The notes under the pieces: model-generated
What the model was told of the DNA's origin: nothing
Database searches by the model: none
Seen by the model: only the letters and a program-made list of their open reading frames with translations
Translations under genes and position numbers: made by a program
NCBI RefSeq assembly: GCF_001523745.2
Contig: NZ_CP013387.1
Span: 310,001 to 374,000 of the forward strand
Reading direction: 5' to 3'
DNA: 64,000 nt
DNA from: Burkholderia mayonis
GTDB taxonomy: Bacteria; Pseudomonadota; Gammaproteobacteria; Burkholderiales; Burkholderiaceae
Shown here: one piece after another, positions 56,357-64,000 of the stretch
Position numbering within the stretch: position 1 is the stretch's first letter
Layout of the letters: each line of letters starts with the position of its first letter

Positions 56357-57556
56357 ATGAAAAAAGCGGCAGTGGCATTGTTGGTGACGGGGAGCGCGTG
56401 CGTCGGCGCGCATGCGCAGGGCACGGTGACGCTCTACGGGATCGTCGACGCGGGGCTCGGCTACACGAGCAACCAGCGTGTCGCGCAGAGCAAGGGCGCG
56501 CTCGGCGCGCCCGTCAGCTACCGGAACGAGTCGAGCTACAGCTTCGCGAGCGGCACCTGGTCGGGCAGCCGTTGGGGGTTGAAGGGCAAAGAGGATCTGG
56601 GCGATGGCCTCGCGGCGGTGTTCCAGCTCGAGAACGGCTTCAACATCGGCACGGGGCAGGCCGGACAGGGTGGGCGGATGTTCGGGCGGCAGGCGTGGAT
56701 GGGGTTGTCGAGCACGCGCTTCGGGACGCTCACGATGGGCCGCCAGTACGATCCGATCGTCGACTTCGTCGGCACGATCAGCGCGGGTACGTTCCTGACC
56801 GGCATGGGCGCGCATCCGGGCGACCTCGACAACATCGACAATCAGTCGCGCGAGAACAACTCGATCAAGTACGTGAGCCCCAAGTTCGGCGGCCTCACGC
56901 TGGGCGCGCTATACGGCTTCGGCAATCAGGCCGGCAGCGTGAAGAACCAGAACACGTGGAGCGTCGGCGGACAGTACGTGAACGGGCCATTCTCGATCGG
57001 CGCCGCGTACCTGTATGCGACGAACGCGTATGGTGCGAACGGCGGCGCGTGGACGGGCTCGTACGACGGCACGTTCGGTTCGTCGATCAACGAGGGCTTC
57101 GCATCGTCGAAGAGCATGCAGATCGTCGCGGCGGCGAGCACCTATCAGATCGGCGCGGTGACGCTCGGGCTGTCGTACAGCAACACGCAGTACAAGTCCG
57201 GCGCGTTCTCGACGTTCAACGGCACTGCGACGTACAACTCGATCGGCGGCACCGTGTCGTGGCAGGCGACGCCCGAGCTGCGCGTCGCGGCGGGCTACGA
57301 CTTCACGCGCGGCAGCTCGATCGACGGGCAGTCCGCGCCGAAATATCATCAGGTGAACTTCGCGTCGTACTACTACCTGTCCAAGCGCACCGCGCTGTAT
57401 GGCCTCGTCGGCTATCAGAAGGCGAGCGGCAAGACGCTCGACCCGTACGGCAACGTCGTGAATGCGACGGCGTCGGTCGGCGACGTCGGCAATGGCATCT
57501 CGTCGGCGGGCGACACGCAGACGCTCGTGCGCATCGGCGTGCGTCACACGTTCTGA
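56357..57556 (+). CDS. Gram-negative porin
   Basis: 399 residues. Signal MKKAAVALLVTGSACVGAHA is followed at once by QGTVTLYGIVDAGLGYTSN, the classic start of Burkholderiales OmpC/Omp38-type porins. SRWGLKGKEDLGDGLAAVFQ, GRQAWMGLSSTRFGTLTMGR and the C-terminal phenylalanine (IGVRHTF) complete the 16-stranded porin plan. It forms a trimeric general diffusion pore in the outer membrane. It begins 66 bp after the LOG-like gene; a separate promoter cannot be excluded. Confidence 0.95.
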   Translation: MKKAAVALLVTGSACVGAHAQGTVTLYGIVDAGLGYTSNQRVAQSKGALGAPVSYRNESSYSFASGTWSGSRWGLKGKEDLGDGLAAVFQLENGFNIGTGQAGQGGRMFGRQAWMGLSSTRFGTLTMGRQYDPIVDFVGTISAGTFLTGMGAHPGDLDNIDNQSRENNSIKYVSPKFGGLTLGALYGFGNQAGSVKNQNTWSVGGQYVNGPFSIGAAYLYATNAYGANGGAWTGSYDGTFGSSINEGFASSKSMQIVAAASTYQIGAVTLGLSYSNTQYKSGAFSTFNGTATYNSIGGTVSWQATPELRVAAGYDFTRGSSIDGQSAPKYHQVNFASYYYLSKRTALYGLVGYQKASGKTLDPYGNVVNATASVGDVGNGISSAGDTQTLVRIGVRHTF

Positions 57557-57571
57557 CGCGTGGCGCGTCCG

Positions 57572-57604
57572 CGCGCCGGCCGCCGAGCGCAGGCGGCCGG
57601 CGCG
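57572..57604. terminator. Perfect 13-bp hairpin between convergent porin and peptidase genes
   Basis: CGCGCCGGCCGCC (57572-57584) pairs with GGCGGCCGGCGCG (57592-57604) around a seven-base loop. It sits between the two stop codons and could end transcription from both sides, though neither side has a T run. Confidence 0.55.
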
Positions 57605-57625
57605 ATGCGTGCACGCGCATCGCGT

Positions 57626-59827
57626 TCAGTGCGTCACGTTCACCTGCATCTCGTTCAGCAGGTTGTCCGCGCGGTCGAGATGATGCATTACCCACAGCAT
57701 GTACCGGATGTCGACATGGATCGAGCGATCCATGTCCGGCTTGTAGCGCCAGCCCGAGCTCACGCCTTCCCAGGTGCCGTCGAACGCGAGGCCGACGAGC
57801 CGGCCATTCTTGTCGAGTGTCGGCGAGCCCGAATTGCCGCCCGTGATGTCGAGATTCGCGAGAAAGTCGACGGGCAGCGTGCCGAGCGCCGGCGATGCGA
57901 AGCCGTCGAAAGCGCGCGCGTGGATCGCAGCCAGTTGCGCGGCGCTCGCGTTGAACGGCTCGACGCCCGTCTGCTTCTGGACGATGCCCTCCACGGTCGT
58001 GAACGGCGCATAGCGGACCGCGTCGCGCGGCGCATAGCCCTGGACCGTGCCGAACGTCACGCGCAGCGAGCTGTTCGCGTCGTGATAGACGGGATGGCCG
58101 CGCGACTGCTCGAACGCGATCAGCGCGGTCATGTAGCGGGCCCGCAGCCGCGAATCGTCGGCGGCGATCGCCTTCTGTTCGCGCTCGTATGCGAGCAGGT
58201 CCGGCATCAGCGCATGCATCAGCACGAGCCAGCTATCGCCGCTCGCGGCGATTTGCGCGGGCGTCGCGTCCAGCCAGTGCATCCGCGTCGCGGTATCGGC
58301 GAGCTTCGTGCCGCGATAGAGATCGGCGGCCTTGCGCGCGAGCGCCGTATCGTCGGATGCGCCGTCGAGCCAGCGGTCGAGCGCGGCGAGCCGCAGGTCG
58401 GCCGGCAGCTTCACGTAGCGCTCGAGCGCGTAGACGAAGACCTGCTGATCGACGGCCGGATCCATCGTGCGATCGAGCCGCTGTTCCTCGCCGGCGATAC
58501 GAATCTCGTCGCGCTTCTGATAGCCCGTTTCGCGTTCGATGTCGTCGGCCTTTCGCTTTTCGTCGGCGAGCCGGACGATCTTGTAGGATGCCTGATAAAG
58601 CCCGACATTCGACAGGAGTTCGCCGACGAAATTGCGCTCGCGCAGCCGCTTCTGCCGTTCGACGAGCTGCCGGAGCGCATCGAAATCGGCCTTCAGGCCC
58701 GCGCCGTCGAGCTTGCCGCCCGCCGGCCGCGCAGCGAGCCAGCGATCGAGCGCGGCCTCGTCGGCGCGCTTGTCCGCGAGTGCGGAGCTGTGCGCGAGCC
58801 CGTCGAGATTGCCCTCGAAGTTCTTCATCATGTTGTCGAGCCCGGCGACGCGGTTTGCGTAGCGCACGCCGATCGCCGGGTCTTTCCTGCTTGCCGCGGC
58901 GATGATCGCGACTTCGTCCTTCGCCATCCAGATTTCGGTCGGATAGCGCCACTCGATCGCGTTCTGCAACTCGTCGGCAAGCCGATAGCGCTCGGTGCGC
59001 CCCGGATAGCCGGCGACCATCACGAAATCGCCCGCGTTCACGCCGCCCGGATTGACCGTCAGCCAATGCGCGGGACGATACGGCACGTTGTCCTTCGAAT
59101 ACGATGCGGCGCTGCCGTCCTTCGCGACGTACGCGCGCAGGAAGCTGAAGTCGCCGGTATGGCGCGGCCACATCCAATTGTCGATCTCGCCGCCGAACTT
59201 GCCGATCGACACCGGCGGCGCGTAGACGAGCCGCACGTCGCGGATTTCGCGCTGCCGGATCAACTGATAGCTGTAGCCGCCGCTGAACGTGTAGACGTCG
59301 CAGCGATAGCCGGGCTGTTCGCAGTCCCGAACGAGGCGCTTCTTCGCGGTGTCGATGGCGGCGTAGCGCGCGTAGCCCGCGATGCCGGGCGTGAGCGCCG
59401 CATCGATCTTGTCGGTGACGTCGCGGATCTGCTCGGTCACGTACACGCGCTGCGTCGGATCGGCGGGCAGTTCCTCGCCGCGCTGCCGCGCGAGAAAGCC
59501 GTTTTCGATCAGATTGTTCTGCGGCGTCGAGTTGTATTGCAGCACGCCGTAGCCGCAATGGTGGTTCGTGACGATCAGGCCGTCCGGCGACACGAACGAC
59601 GCGGTGCAAAAGCCCAGGCTGACGACGGCGTCCATCGGCCACGCGGTCAGCGTCGACAGCGTGTGCGGGTCGAGCGTGAGGCCGCGTTGTTCGAGCGTAT
59701 TGGCGAGACCGGGCAGTTGGGGCGGCTGCCACATGCCTTCGTCGGCATGGGCGGCGCTCGTGGCGAGCGCGCAGGCGAACAGCAGGGAGCGTGCGGCGAA
59801 CGATGCGGGTGACGCGGATGATCGCAT
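57626..59827 (-). CDS. Exported S46 dipeptidyl-peptidase (DPP7-like)
   Basis: 733 residues. A signal peptide (SLLFACALATSAAHA-DE) precedes a chymotrypsin-fold S46 domain with His in LIVTNHHCGYG (H89/H90), Asp in DNWMWPRHTGDF and Ser666 in GGNSGSP. Eighteen residues after Ser666 is Gly in FDGTWE; Gly at this place marks the DPP7 type (hydrophobic P1), Arg the DPP11 (Asp/Glu) type. It releases dipeptides from peptide N-termini in the periplasm. ATG 59827 starts the signal; the open frame to 61030 is a shadow of the regulator gene. Confidence 0.93.
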   Translation of the reverse strand: MRSSASPASFAARSLLFACALATSAAHADEGMWQPPQLPGLANTLEQRGLTLDPHTLSTLTAWPMDAVVSLGFCTASFVSPDGLIVTNHHCGYGVLQYNSTPQNNLIENGFLARQRGEELPADPTQRVYVTEQIRDVTDKIDAALTPGIAGYARYAAIDTAKKRLVRDCEQPGYRCDVYTFSGGYSYQLIRQREIRDVRLVYAPPVSIGKFGGEIDNWMWPRHTGDFSFLRAYVAKDGSAASYSKDNVPYRPAHWLTVNPGGVNAGDFVMVAGYPGRTERYRLADELQNAIEWRYPTEIWMAKDEVAIIAAASRKDPAIGVRYANRVAGLDNMMKNFEGNLDGLAHSSALADKRADEAALDRWLAARPAGGKLDGAGLKADFDALRQLVERQKRLRERNFVGELLSNVGLYQASYKIVRLADEKRKADDIERETGYQKRDEIRIAGEEQRLDRTMDPAVDQQVFVYALERYVKLPADLRLAALDRWLDGASDDTALARKAADLYRGTKLADTATRMHWLDATPAQIAASGDSWLVLMHALMPDLLAYEREQKAIAADDSRLRARYMTALIAFEQSRGHPVYHDANSSLRVTFGTVQGYAPRDAVRYAPFTTVEGIVQKQTGVEPFNASAAQLAAIHARAFDGFASPALGTLPVDFLANLDITGGNSGSPTLDKNGRLVGLAFDGTWEGVSSGWRYKPDMDRSIHVDIRYMLWVMHHLDRADNLLNEMQVNVTH

Positions 59828-60099
59828 GTATTTCTCGGATTGTTCCTGGCATGCGGGCGCCGGCGCGCGGGCGGGCGCGCCGGCGGACGGTGCCGCGCGA
59901 TCGGGTATGTCGCGACGGCGAAAGCTGACGAAACGAATGCCGGGTGAAGCGCACGGCGAAACGCCGCGCGACAGTGTAGCGGCTGTGGCGGCGTTTTCAA
60001 TTCTCGCTCGTCGATCGAGCGACGCGCCGGCGCGGCTGCGTTTCGGGCGATCCGGGACGCCGCGCCCGTTCGCCGGGGCGCGCCGACGCGACTTCCTTC

Positions 60100-61098
60100 C
60101 TATTCCGCCGTCGCCGTCTCGGTCGCTTGCGCGAGGCTCAGCACCGTCTGCGCGATCGATTGCGTCGTCGCCAGCGTGTTGATCACGCCGGAGCGCAGCG
60201 CGCCGAGGATGCCCGTCGCTTTCGTCGGCTCGCTCGCCGTCGCGATCACGTTGGGAATCCGCTTCAGGTCTTCGAGCGTGAGGCCGATCACGCGGCCGCG
60301 CAGCATCGTCGTCGCCGGGCGGCCGTGGATGTCGATGAAGTCGTAGCCCATGATGTCGCCGACCGCGCCCGCGCGCTTCGCCTCCGCCATCTCCTCGGGC
60401 GTGAACCAGCCCATCCGGACCATGTTGCTGTCCTCGAGAATGTCGCCGATCCCGACGAGCGCAATCGACGCGCGGCGCGCCTTGTCGAGCGACTGGCGCA
60501 CGACTTCGTTCTCGAGCAGCGCGGTGAAGAGCTGAGGATCGTTGACGAGCGCCGGTGCATACAGCGTCTCGCTCTCGCCGCCGAAGCGCGCGGCGAGGCG
60601 CCGGCAGATGTGGTCGGCGTTCATCGTCTCGCCGCCGCGATACGAGCCGCCGATCGCGGACACGAACGAGCAGTTGCGCTGCGTCGTCGACACCGCGTGC
60701 CGCGACACCGCGCTCACGTTGCGGCCCATGCCGACCGCGACGATCGCGCCGTCGGCGAGCACGCGGTCGAGATAGCTCGCGACGAGGCCCGCGAGCAGCT
60801 CGCGCTGGCTGTCCTGATCCTTGTGGTCGACCGAGATGATCGCGCGCTGGATCCCGAAGCGCGCGACCAGTTCCTGCTCGAGATCCTGCACGGCGCGCGG
60901 ATGATGGCGCACGCGGATCTCGACGATGCCCTCTTCGATCGCGCGCTTCAGCAGCCGGCCCACCTTCGGGCGCGAGATCGCGAACTTCTGCGCGAGTTCT
61001 TCCTGGGTCGACCCGTCGACGTAATAGCACTTCGCGAGTTGCGTGAGTTCTTCGTTCGTCATGTCGTAGTGGAGAGGAGCGGCGCGCCGCGGCGTCAT
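60100..61098 (-). CDS. SorC/DeoR-type sugar-responsive regulator
   Basis: 332 residues. The N-terminal helix-turn-helix is GSTQEELAQKFAISRPKVGR followed by LLKRAIEEGIVEI, and the large C-terminal domain is of the SorC/CggR sugar-phosphate-binding type (VGMGRNVSAVSRH, SAIGGSYRGG, ALVGIGDILEDSNMV). It likely represses the adjacent polyol genes until a phosphorylated sugar binds. ATG 61098 overlaps the rpiB stop (ATGA, 61095-61098); ATG 61062 is the alternative. It resembles EryD in family and setting, which is only inference. Confidence 0.9.
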   Translation of the reverse strand: MTPRRAAPLHYDMTNEELTQLAKCYYVDGSTQEELAQKFAISRPKVGRLLKRAIEEGIVEIRVRHHPRAVQDLEQELVARFGIQRAIISVDHKDQDSQRELLAGLVASYLDRVLADGAIVAVGMGRNVSAVSRHAVSTTQRNCSFVSAIGGSYRGGETMNADHICRRLAARFGGESETLYAPALVNDPQLFTALLENEVVRQSLDKARRASIALVGIGDILEDSNMVRMGWFTPEEMAEAKRAGAVGDIMGYDFIDIHGRPATTMLRGRVIGLTLEDLKRIPNVIATASEPTKATGILGALRSGVINTLATTQSIAQTVLSLAQATETATAE

Positions 61099-61589
61099 GA
61101 ACCGCAGTGCGCGTCGTTCGGACCGGCCTGGGTGAGGCCCGTCCGGTGTTCGTAATCGGCGATCCGCTGCACCTTCGGCTGCGAGCGGCCGCCGTCGAAT
61201 TCTGCCTTGAGCCACGCGTCGACGATGCTGTTCGCGAGCTCGGTGCCGATCACGCGCGCGCCCATCGTGATGATCTGCGCATCGTTGCTGCGCCGCGCGC
61301 GCTCGGCCGAATAGGTGTCGTGGCACTGCGCGGCGCGGATGCCCGGCACCTTGTTCGCGGAGATCGCGACGCCGATGCCCGTGCCGCACAGCAGGATCGC
61401 GCGCGGGAACTCGCCCGCCGCGACTCGCTGCGCGACTTCGATCGCGATGTCGGGATACAGCACGGCCTCATCCGCGCTGTGCGTGCCGAAGTCGAGCAAC
61501 TCGACATCGGGATGCTTCGCGCGGAGGTGCCGCTTGATCGACTCCTTGAGCGCGTAGGCCGCTTCGTCGCAACCGATCGCCACTTTCAT
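61095..61589 (-). CDS. rpiB: RpiB/LacAB-type sugar-phosphate isomerase
   Basis: 164 residues of the RpiB fold. The start MKVAIGCDEAAYALKESIKR holds the Asp and His/Cys pocket of the family, and AILLCGTGIGVAISANKVPG holds the catalytic-type Cys68. The C-terminal VQRIADYEHR is usual. Classic RpiB interconverts ribose 5-P and ribulose 5-P; in erythritol or threitol loci RpiB relatives isomerise erythrulose 4-phosphate. The presence of a SorC regulator and an ABC importer, not pentose genes, favours a polyol role, so the symbol marks the family only. GGAGG precedes the ATG at 61589. Confidence 0.88.
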   Translation of the reverse strand: MKVAIGCDEAAYALKESIKRHLRAKHPDVELLDFGTHSADEAVLYPDIAIEVAQRVAAGEFPRAILLCGTGIGVAISANKVPGIRAAQCHDTYSAERARRSNDAQIITMGARVIGTELANSIVDAWLKAEFDGGRSQPKVQRIADYEHRTGLTQAGPNDAHCGS

Positions 61590-61863
61590 GGTGAACCTCC
61601 GGAGGGCAAGTTGAGTGCGCAAATGTGCAATGTTGAGCAATTATAACGACCTGTCTGAACATTTGGCAAAGGGTGAAATTTTGCTCAAACGCTTGCTCGA
61701 CCTAATAAATTCTTTATAAATCAAAGTGTCAATGATGATTTGGCGGTGGCGATCAGCGTTTACCAGTAATTGACACACCAAAAAACCGATGATTACCATG
61801 CGGTCACGCTGTATCAAATAATCGTGAGTGAACAAAAGTTCATTCATCATTCGGGATACGACA
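61590..61863. promoter_or_regulatory. Divergent control region of the polyol locus
   Basis: The interval between rpiB and the importer ATPase is conspicuously AT-rich. It holds TGAACAAAAGTTCA (61829-61842), a perfect 5-bp inverted repeat, TGAGCA/TGAACA/TGCTCA half-sites between 61630 and 61690, and a GTGTCAAT (61726-61733) / ATTGACAC (61769-61776) pair. The repeated TGA-CA elements fit SorC-type operators. Confidence 0.6.
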
Positions 61864-63345
61864 GTGACTCCTGTTCTGCTCGAAGCAAGCCAGGTAGCGA
61901 AGCGGTTCAACGGCGTGAGCGCGTTGCGCGACGGACGCTTGAGCCTCATGGCCGGACGCGTGCACGCGCTGTGCGGCGGCAACGGCACCGGAAAATCCAC
62001 GTTCCTGAACATCCTGATGGGGCTCCTGCGCCGCGACGAGGGCGCGATCCGGCTGAACGGCCGCGACGTCGACTTCGCGTCGCCCGCCGAAGCGCTCGCG
62101 AACCGGATGGCGATCATCACGCAGGAGCTGTCGCCGGTGCCCGGGATGACGGTCGCCGAAAACCTGTATCTCGGCCGCGAGCCGACCCGTGCGCGCGTCG
62201 TCGTCGATTTCCGGACGCTGAAGCGCCGCGCGCAGGACCTGCTCGACCGCCTCGGCTTCGCGATCGACGCGGGCGTACCGATGCATCGCCTGAGTCTCGC
62301 GCAGACGCAGCTCGTCGAGATCGCGAAGGCGTTCAGCCGCGACTGCGAGGTGATGATCATGGACGAGCCGACGTCCGCGATCGGCGAGCGCGAGACCGAG
62401 ACGCTCTTTGCCGCGATCCGCAACATCACCGCGCATGGCGCCGGGATCATCTACGTGTCGCATCGCCTGAGCGAGCTGTTCGAGATCGCCGACGACTACA
62501 CGGTGTTTCGCGACGGCGCGTACGTCGAGAGCGGCCGCATCGCCGACATCGATCGTGCGCATCTCGTACGCGCGATCGTCGGCCGCGAGATGCCCGTCGT
62601 CGACAAGGCGCGCCGGCCCGCGCACGGCGAGCCGTGCCTCGCGGTCGGCGGACTCACGCGCGCGGACGAGTTCGAAGCGGTGAGTCTCGACGTGCGGCGC
62701 GGCGAGATTCTCGGCATCTACGGGCTGATGGGCTCGGGCCGCAGCGAATTCCTCAATTGCGTGTACGGCCTCACGCGGCCCGATGCGGGCACGGCGACGC
62801 TCGGCGGCGAGCCGCTGCCGCAAGGCGATCCCGCGCAGGCGATCCGCGCCGGCATCGCGCTCGTCACCGAAGACCGCAAGGACTCGGGCCTCGTGCTGTC
62901 CGGCAGCGTGCAGGAGAACATCGCGATGGCCGCGTACCGGCGCCTGTCGCGCGGCGGCGTGATCCGGCGCGCGCTCGTGCGCCGCCTCGCGCAATCGATG
63001 GTCGAGCGGCTGCGGATCAAGGCCGCGTCGCTGCGAATGCCGGTGGCCGCGATGAGCGGCGGCAACCAGCAGAAGGTCGTGCTCGCGAAATGCCTGTCGA
63101 CGGAGCCTGTGCTGCTGTTGTGCGACGAGCCGACGCGCGGGATCGACGAAGGCGCGAAACAGGAAATCTATCGGCTGCTCGATACGTTCGCGCGCAACGG
63201 CGGCGCGGTGATCGTCGTGTCGTCGGAGGCGCCCGAGCTGCTGTATCTGAGCGACCGCATCGCCGTGTTCAAGGGCGGCCGCGTCGCCGCCGTCTGCCCG
63301 GGCGACGGCGCCACCCAGGAATCCCTGCTCCACCTCGCTTCATGA
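61864..63345 (+). CDS. RbsA-like sugar/polyol ABC importer ATPase
   Basis: About 493 residues with two nucleotide-binding domains, as in RbsA/MglA/XylG. Domain 1: GGNGTGKSTFLN, LAQTQLVEIAKA and MIMDEPTSAIG. Domain 2: MGSGRSEFLN, MSGGNQQKVVLAKCL and LLLCDEPTRGID; its Walker A is degenerate as usual for the family. The start is probably GTG 61864 (MTPVLLEASQVAKRF); in-frame GTG 61828 would place the TGAAC operator inside the coding region. It powers uptake through the next gene. ATGA overlaps with that gene at 63342-63345. Confidence 0.88.
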   Translation: MTPVLLEASQVAKRFNGVSALRDGRLSLMAGRVHALCGGNGTGKSTFLNILMGLLRRDEGAIRLNGRDVDFASPAEALANRMAIITQELSPVPGMTVAENLYLGREPTRARVVVDFRTLKRRAQDLLDRLGFAIDAGVPMHRLSLAQTQLVEIAKAFSRDCEVMIMDEPTSAIGERETETLFAAIRNITAHGAGIIYVSHRLSELFEIADDYTVFRDGAYVESGRIADIDRAHLVRAIVGREMPVVDKARRPAHGEPCLAVGGLTRADEFEAVSLDVRRGEILGIYGLMGSGRSEFLNCVYGLTRPDAGTATLGGEPLPQGDPAQAIRAGIALVTEDRKDSGLVLSGSVQENIAMAAYRRLSRGGVIRRALVRRLAQSMVERLRIKAASLRMPVAAMSGGNQQKVVLAKCLSTEPVLLLCDEPTRGIDEGAKQEIYRLLDTFARNGGAVIVVSSEAPELLYLSDRIAVFKGGRVAAVCPGDGATQESLLHLAS

Positions 63346-64000
63346 ACAAGACCATGAACACTCAGACTCTGACCCGTCTCGAAGCGGCGCCGAAGCGCGT
63401 GAACGTCGCGGAGCTCGCGAGCCGCTTCGGCATCCCGATCATTTTCGTCGTGCTGTGCGTCGTGCTCGCATTCGCGAGTCCGTACTTCCTCACGTGGCGC
63501 AACTGGAGCGACATCCTGCGGCAGACGTCGATCAACGGGATTCTCGCGATCGGCATGACGTACGTGATCCTGACGAAGGGGATCGACCTGTCGGTCGGCT
63601 CCGTGCTTGCGCTCGCGGGAATCGTGAGCGGCCTCGCCGGCGCGGCGGGGCACGGGCTCGCGGCGTCGCTCGCGGTCGGCGTCGCGTGCGGCGCGGCGCT
63701 CGGCGCGATCAACGGCGTGACGATCGCGCGCTTCAACGTGCCGCCGTTCGTCGCGACGCTCGGCATGTTGAGCATCGCGCGCGGCGTCACGTACATCGTC
63801 AACGACGGCAGCCCGGTCGCGAACCTGCCCGACGATTATCTTTCGCTCGGCGTCGGCAGGCTCGGCCCGCTCGGGATGCCGGTGCTGATCTTCGCGGCGG
63901 TCGCGCTCGCGTGCTGGTGGGTGCTGCGCTACACGACGTACGGCCGCTATCTGTACGCGGTCGGCGGTAACGAGAAGAGCGCGCGGACTTCCGGCATCGG
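63342..64000 (+). CDS. RbsC-like sugar/polyol ABC importer permease, N-terminal part (cut by window edge)
   Basis: The first 219 codons are visible; the frame is still open at the window end. N-terminal MNKTMNTQTLTRLEAAPKRV is followed by membrane segments and the RbsC signature YVILTKGIDLSVGSVLALAG, then RFNVPPFVATLGMLSIARG. It forms the inner-membrane pore for a periplasmic binding protein that is expected further right. Its ATG overlaps the ATPase TGA, so both are made from one transcript. Confidence 0.93.
   Translation, partial: MNKTMNTQTLTRLEAAPKRVNVAELASRFGIPIIFVVLCVVLAFASPYFLTWRNWSDILRQTSINGILAIGMTYVILTKGIDLSVGSVLALAGIVSGLAGAAGHGLAASLAVGVACGAALGAINGVTIARFNVPPFVATLGMLSIARGVTYIVNDGSPVANLPDDYLSLGVGRLGPLGMPVLIFAAVALACWWVLRYTTYGRYLYAVGGNEKSARTSGI

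Noticed and set aside
57626..61030. 1,134-codon frame as one protein
   Set aside because: Only the part after ATG 59827 is peptidase with a signal peptide; the rest is antisense or off-frame to the SorC gene.

Overview
The window looks like part of chromosome 2 of a member of the Burkholderia pseudomallei/thailandensis group. Base composition is very GC-rich (roughly two-thirds G+C by eye). The gene families fit this assignment: AcnD/PrpF methylcitrate genes, a HmuRSTUV haem locus, cyanide-insensitive bd oxidase, DUF1842/DUF1843 proteins, S46 peptidase and a 'GVTLYG'-type porin. This is inferred from gene content; no database search was possible. I saw no rRNA, tRNA, CRISPR array, prophage or intact insertion sequence.

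Layout. 1-4.3 kb: end of the propionate (2-methylcitrate) operon prpC-acnD-prpF. 4.7-5.2 kb: a hotdog thioesterase. 5.6-9.0 kb: the most unusual locus, a radical SAM/SPASM enzyme preceded by three cysteine-free proteins that end in the same DUF1843-type tail, each with Gly-Asp-Leu exactly 41 residues from its C-terminus. It lies behind a lux-box-like promoter and a long structured leader with a small ORF. 9.2-18.6 kb: a chemoreceptor, a decayed divergent LysR/MFS pair, an AGE-family epimerase, an MgtC-like protein, a low-complexity membrane protein, a 51-residue protein behind paired operator-like sites, a frameshifted MFS gene and a GNAT. 18.8-33.6 kb: a DUF4087 protein, copper ATPase CopA with a textbook MerR-type promoter, DUF1254 lipoprotein, giant DUF748 protein, a phosphodiesterase-type hydrolase, a glyoxalase-fold protein, a squalene/phytoene synthase and a Pmp3-like peptide.

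33.9-43.2 kb: cioAB with a DUF2474 subunit and an upstream ANR/FNR-type box, two envelope proteins, threonine aldolase, an ArgP-like LysR divergent from a class A penicillin-binding protein, and a TRIC-family channel. 43.2-50.1 kb: haem uptake genes hmuRSTUV behind a Fur box. 50.4-57.6 kb: a LysR regulator divergent from a complete ABC importer whose last gene is coupled to a LOG-like (SLOG) protein, then a porin. 57.6-64 kb: an S46 dipeptidyl-peptidase and the start of a sugar/polyol locus (SorC-type regulator, RpiB-like isomerase, and a divergent RbsA/RbsC-like ABC importer that runs off the window).

The parts fit a versatile soil or opportunistic lifestyle: metal and haem handling, microaerobic respiration, carboxylate and polyol catabolism. 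The GDL/radical SAM operon is the best candidate for a poorly described system.
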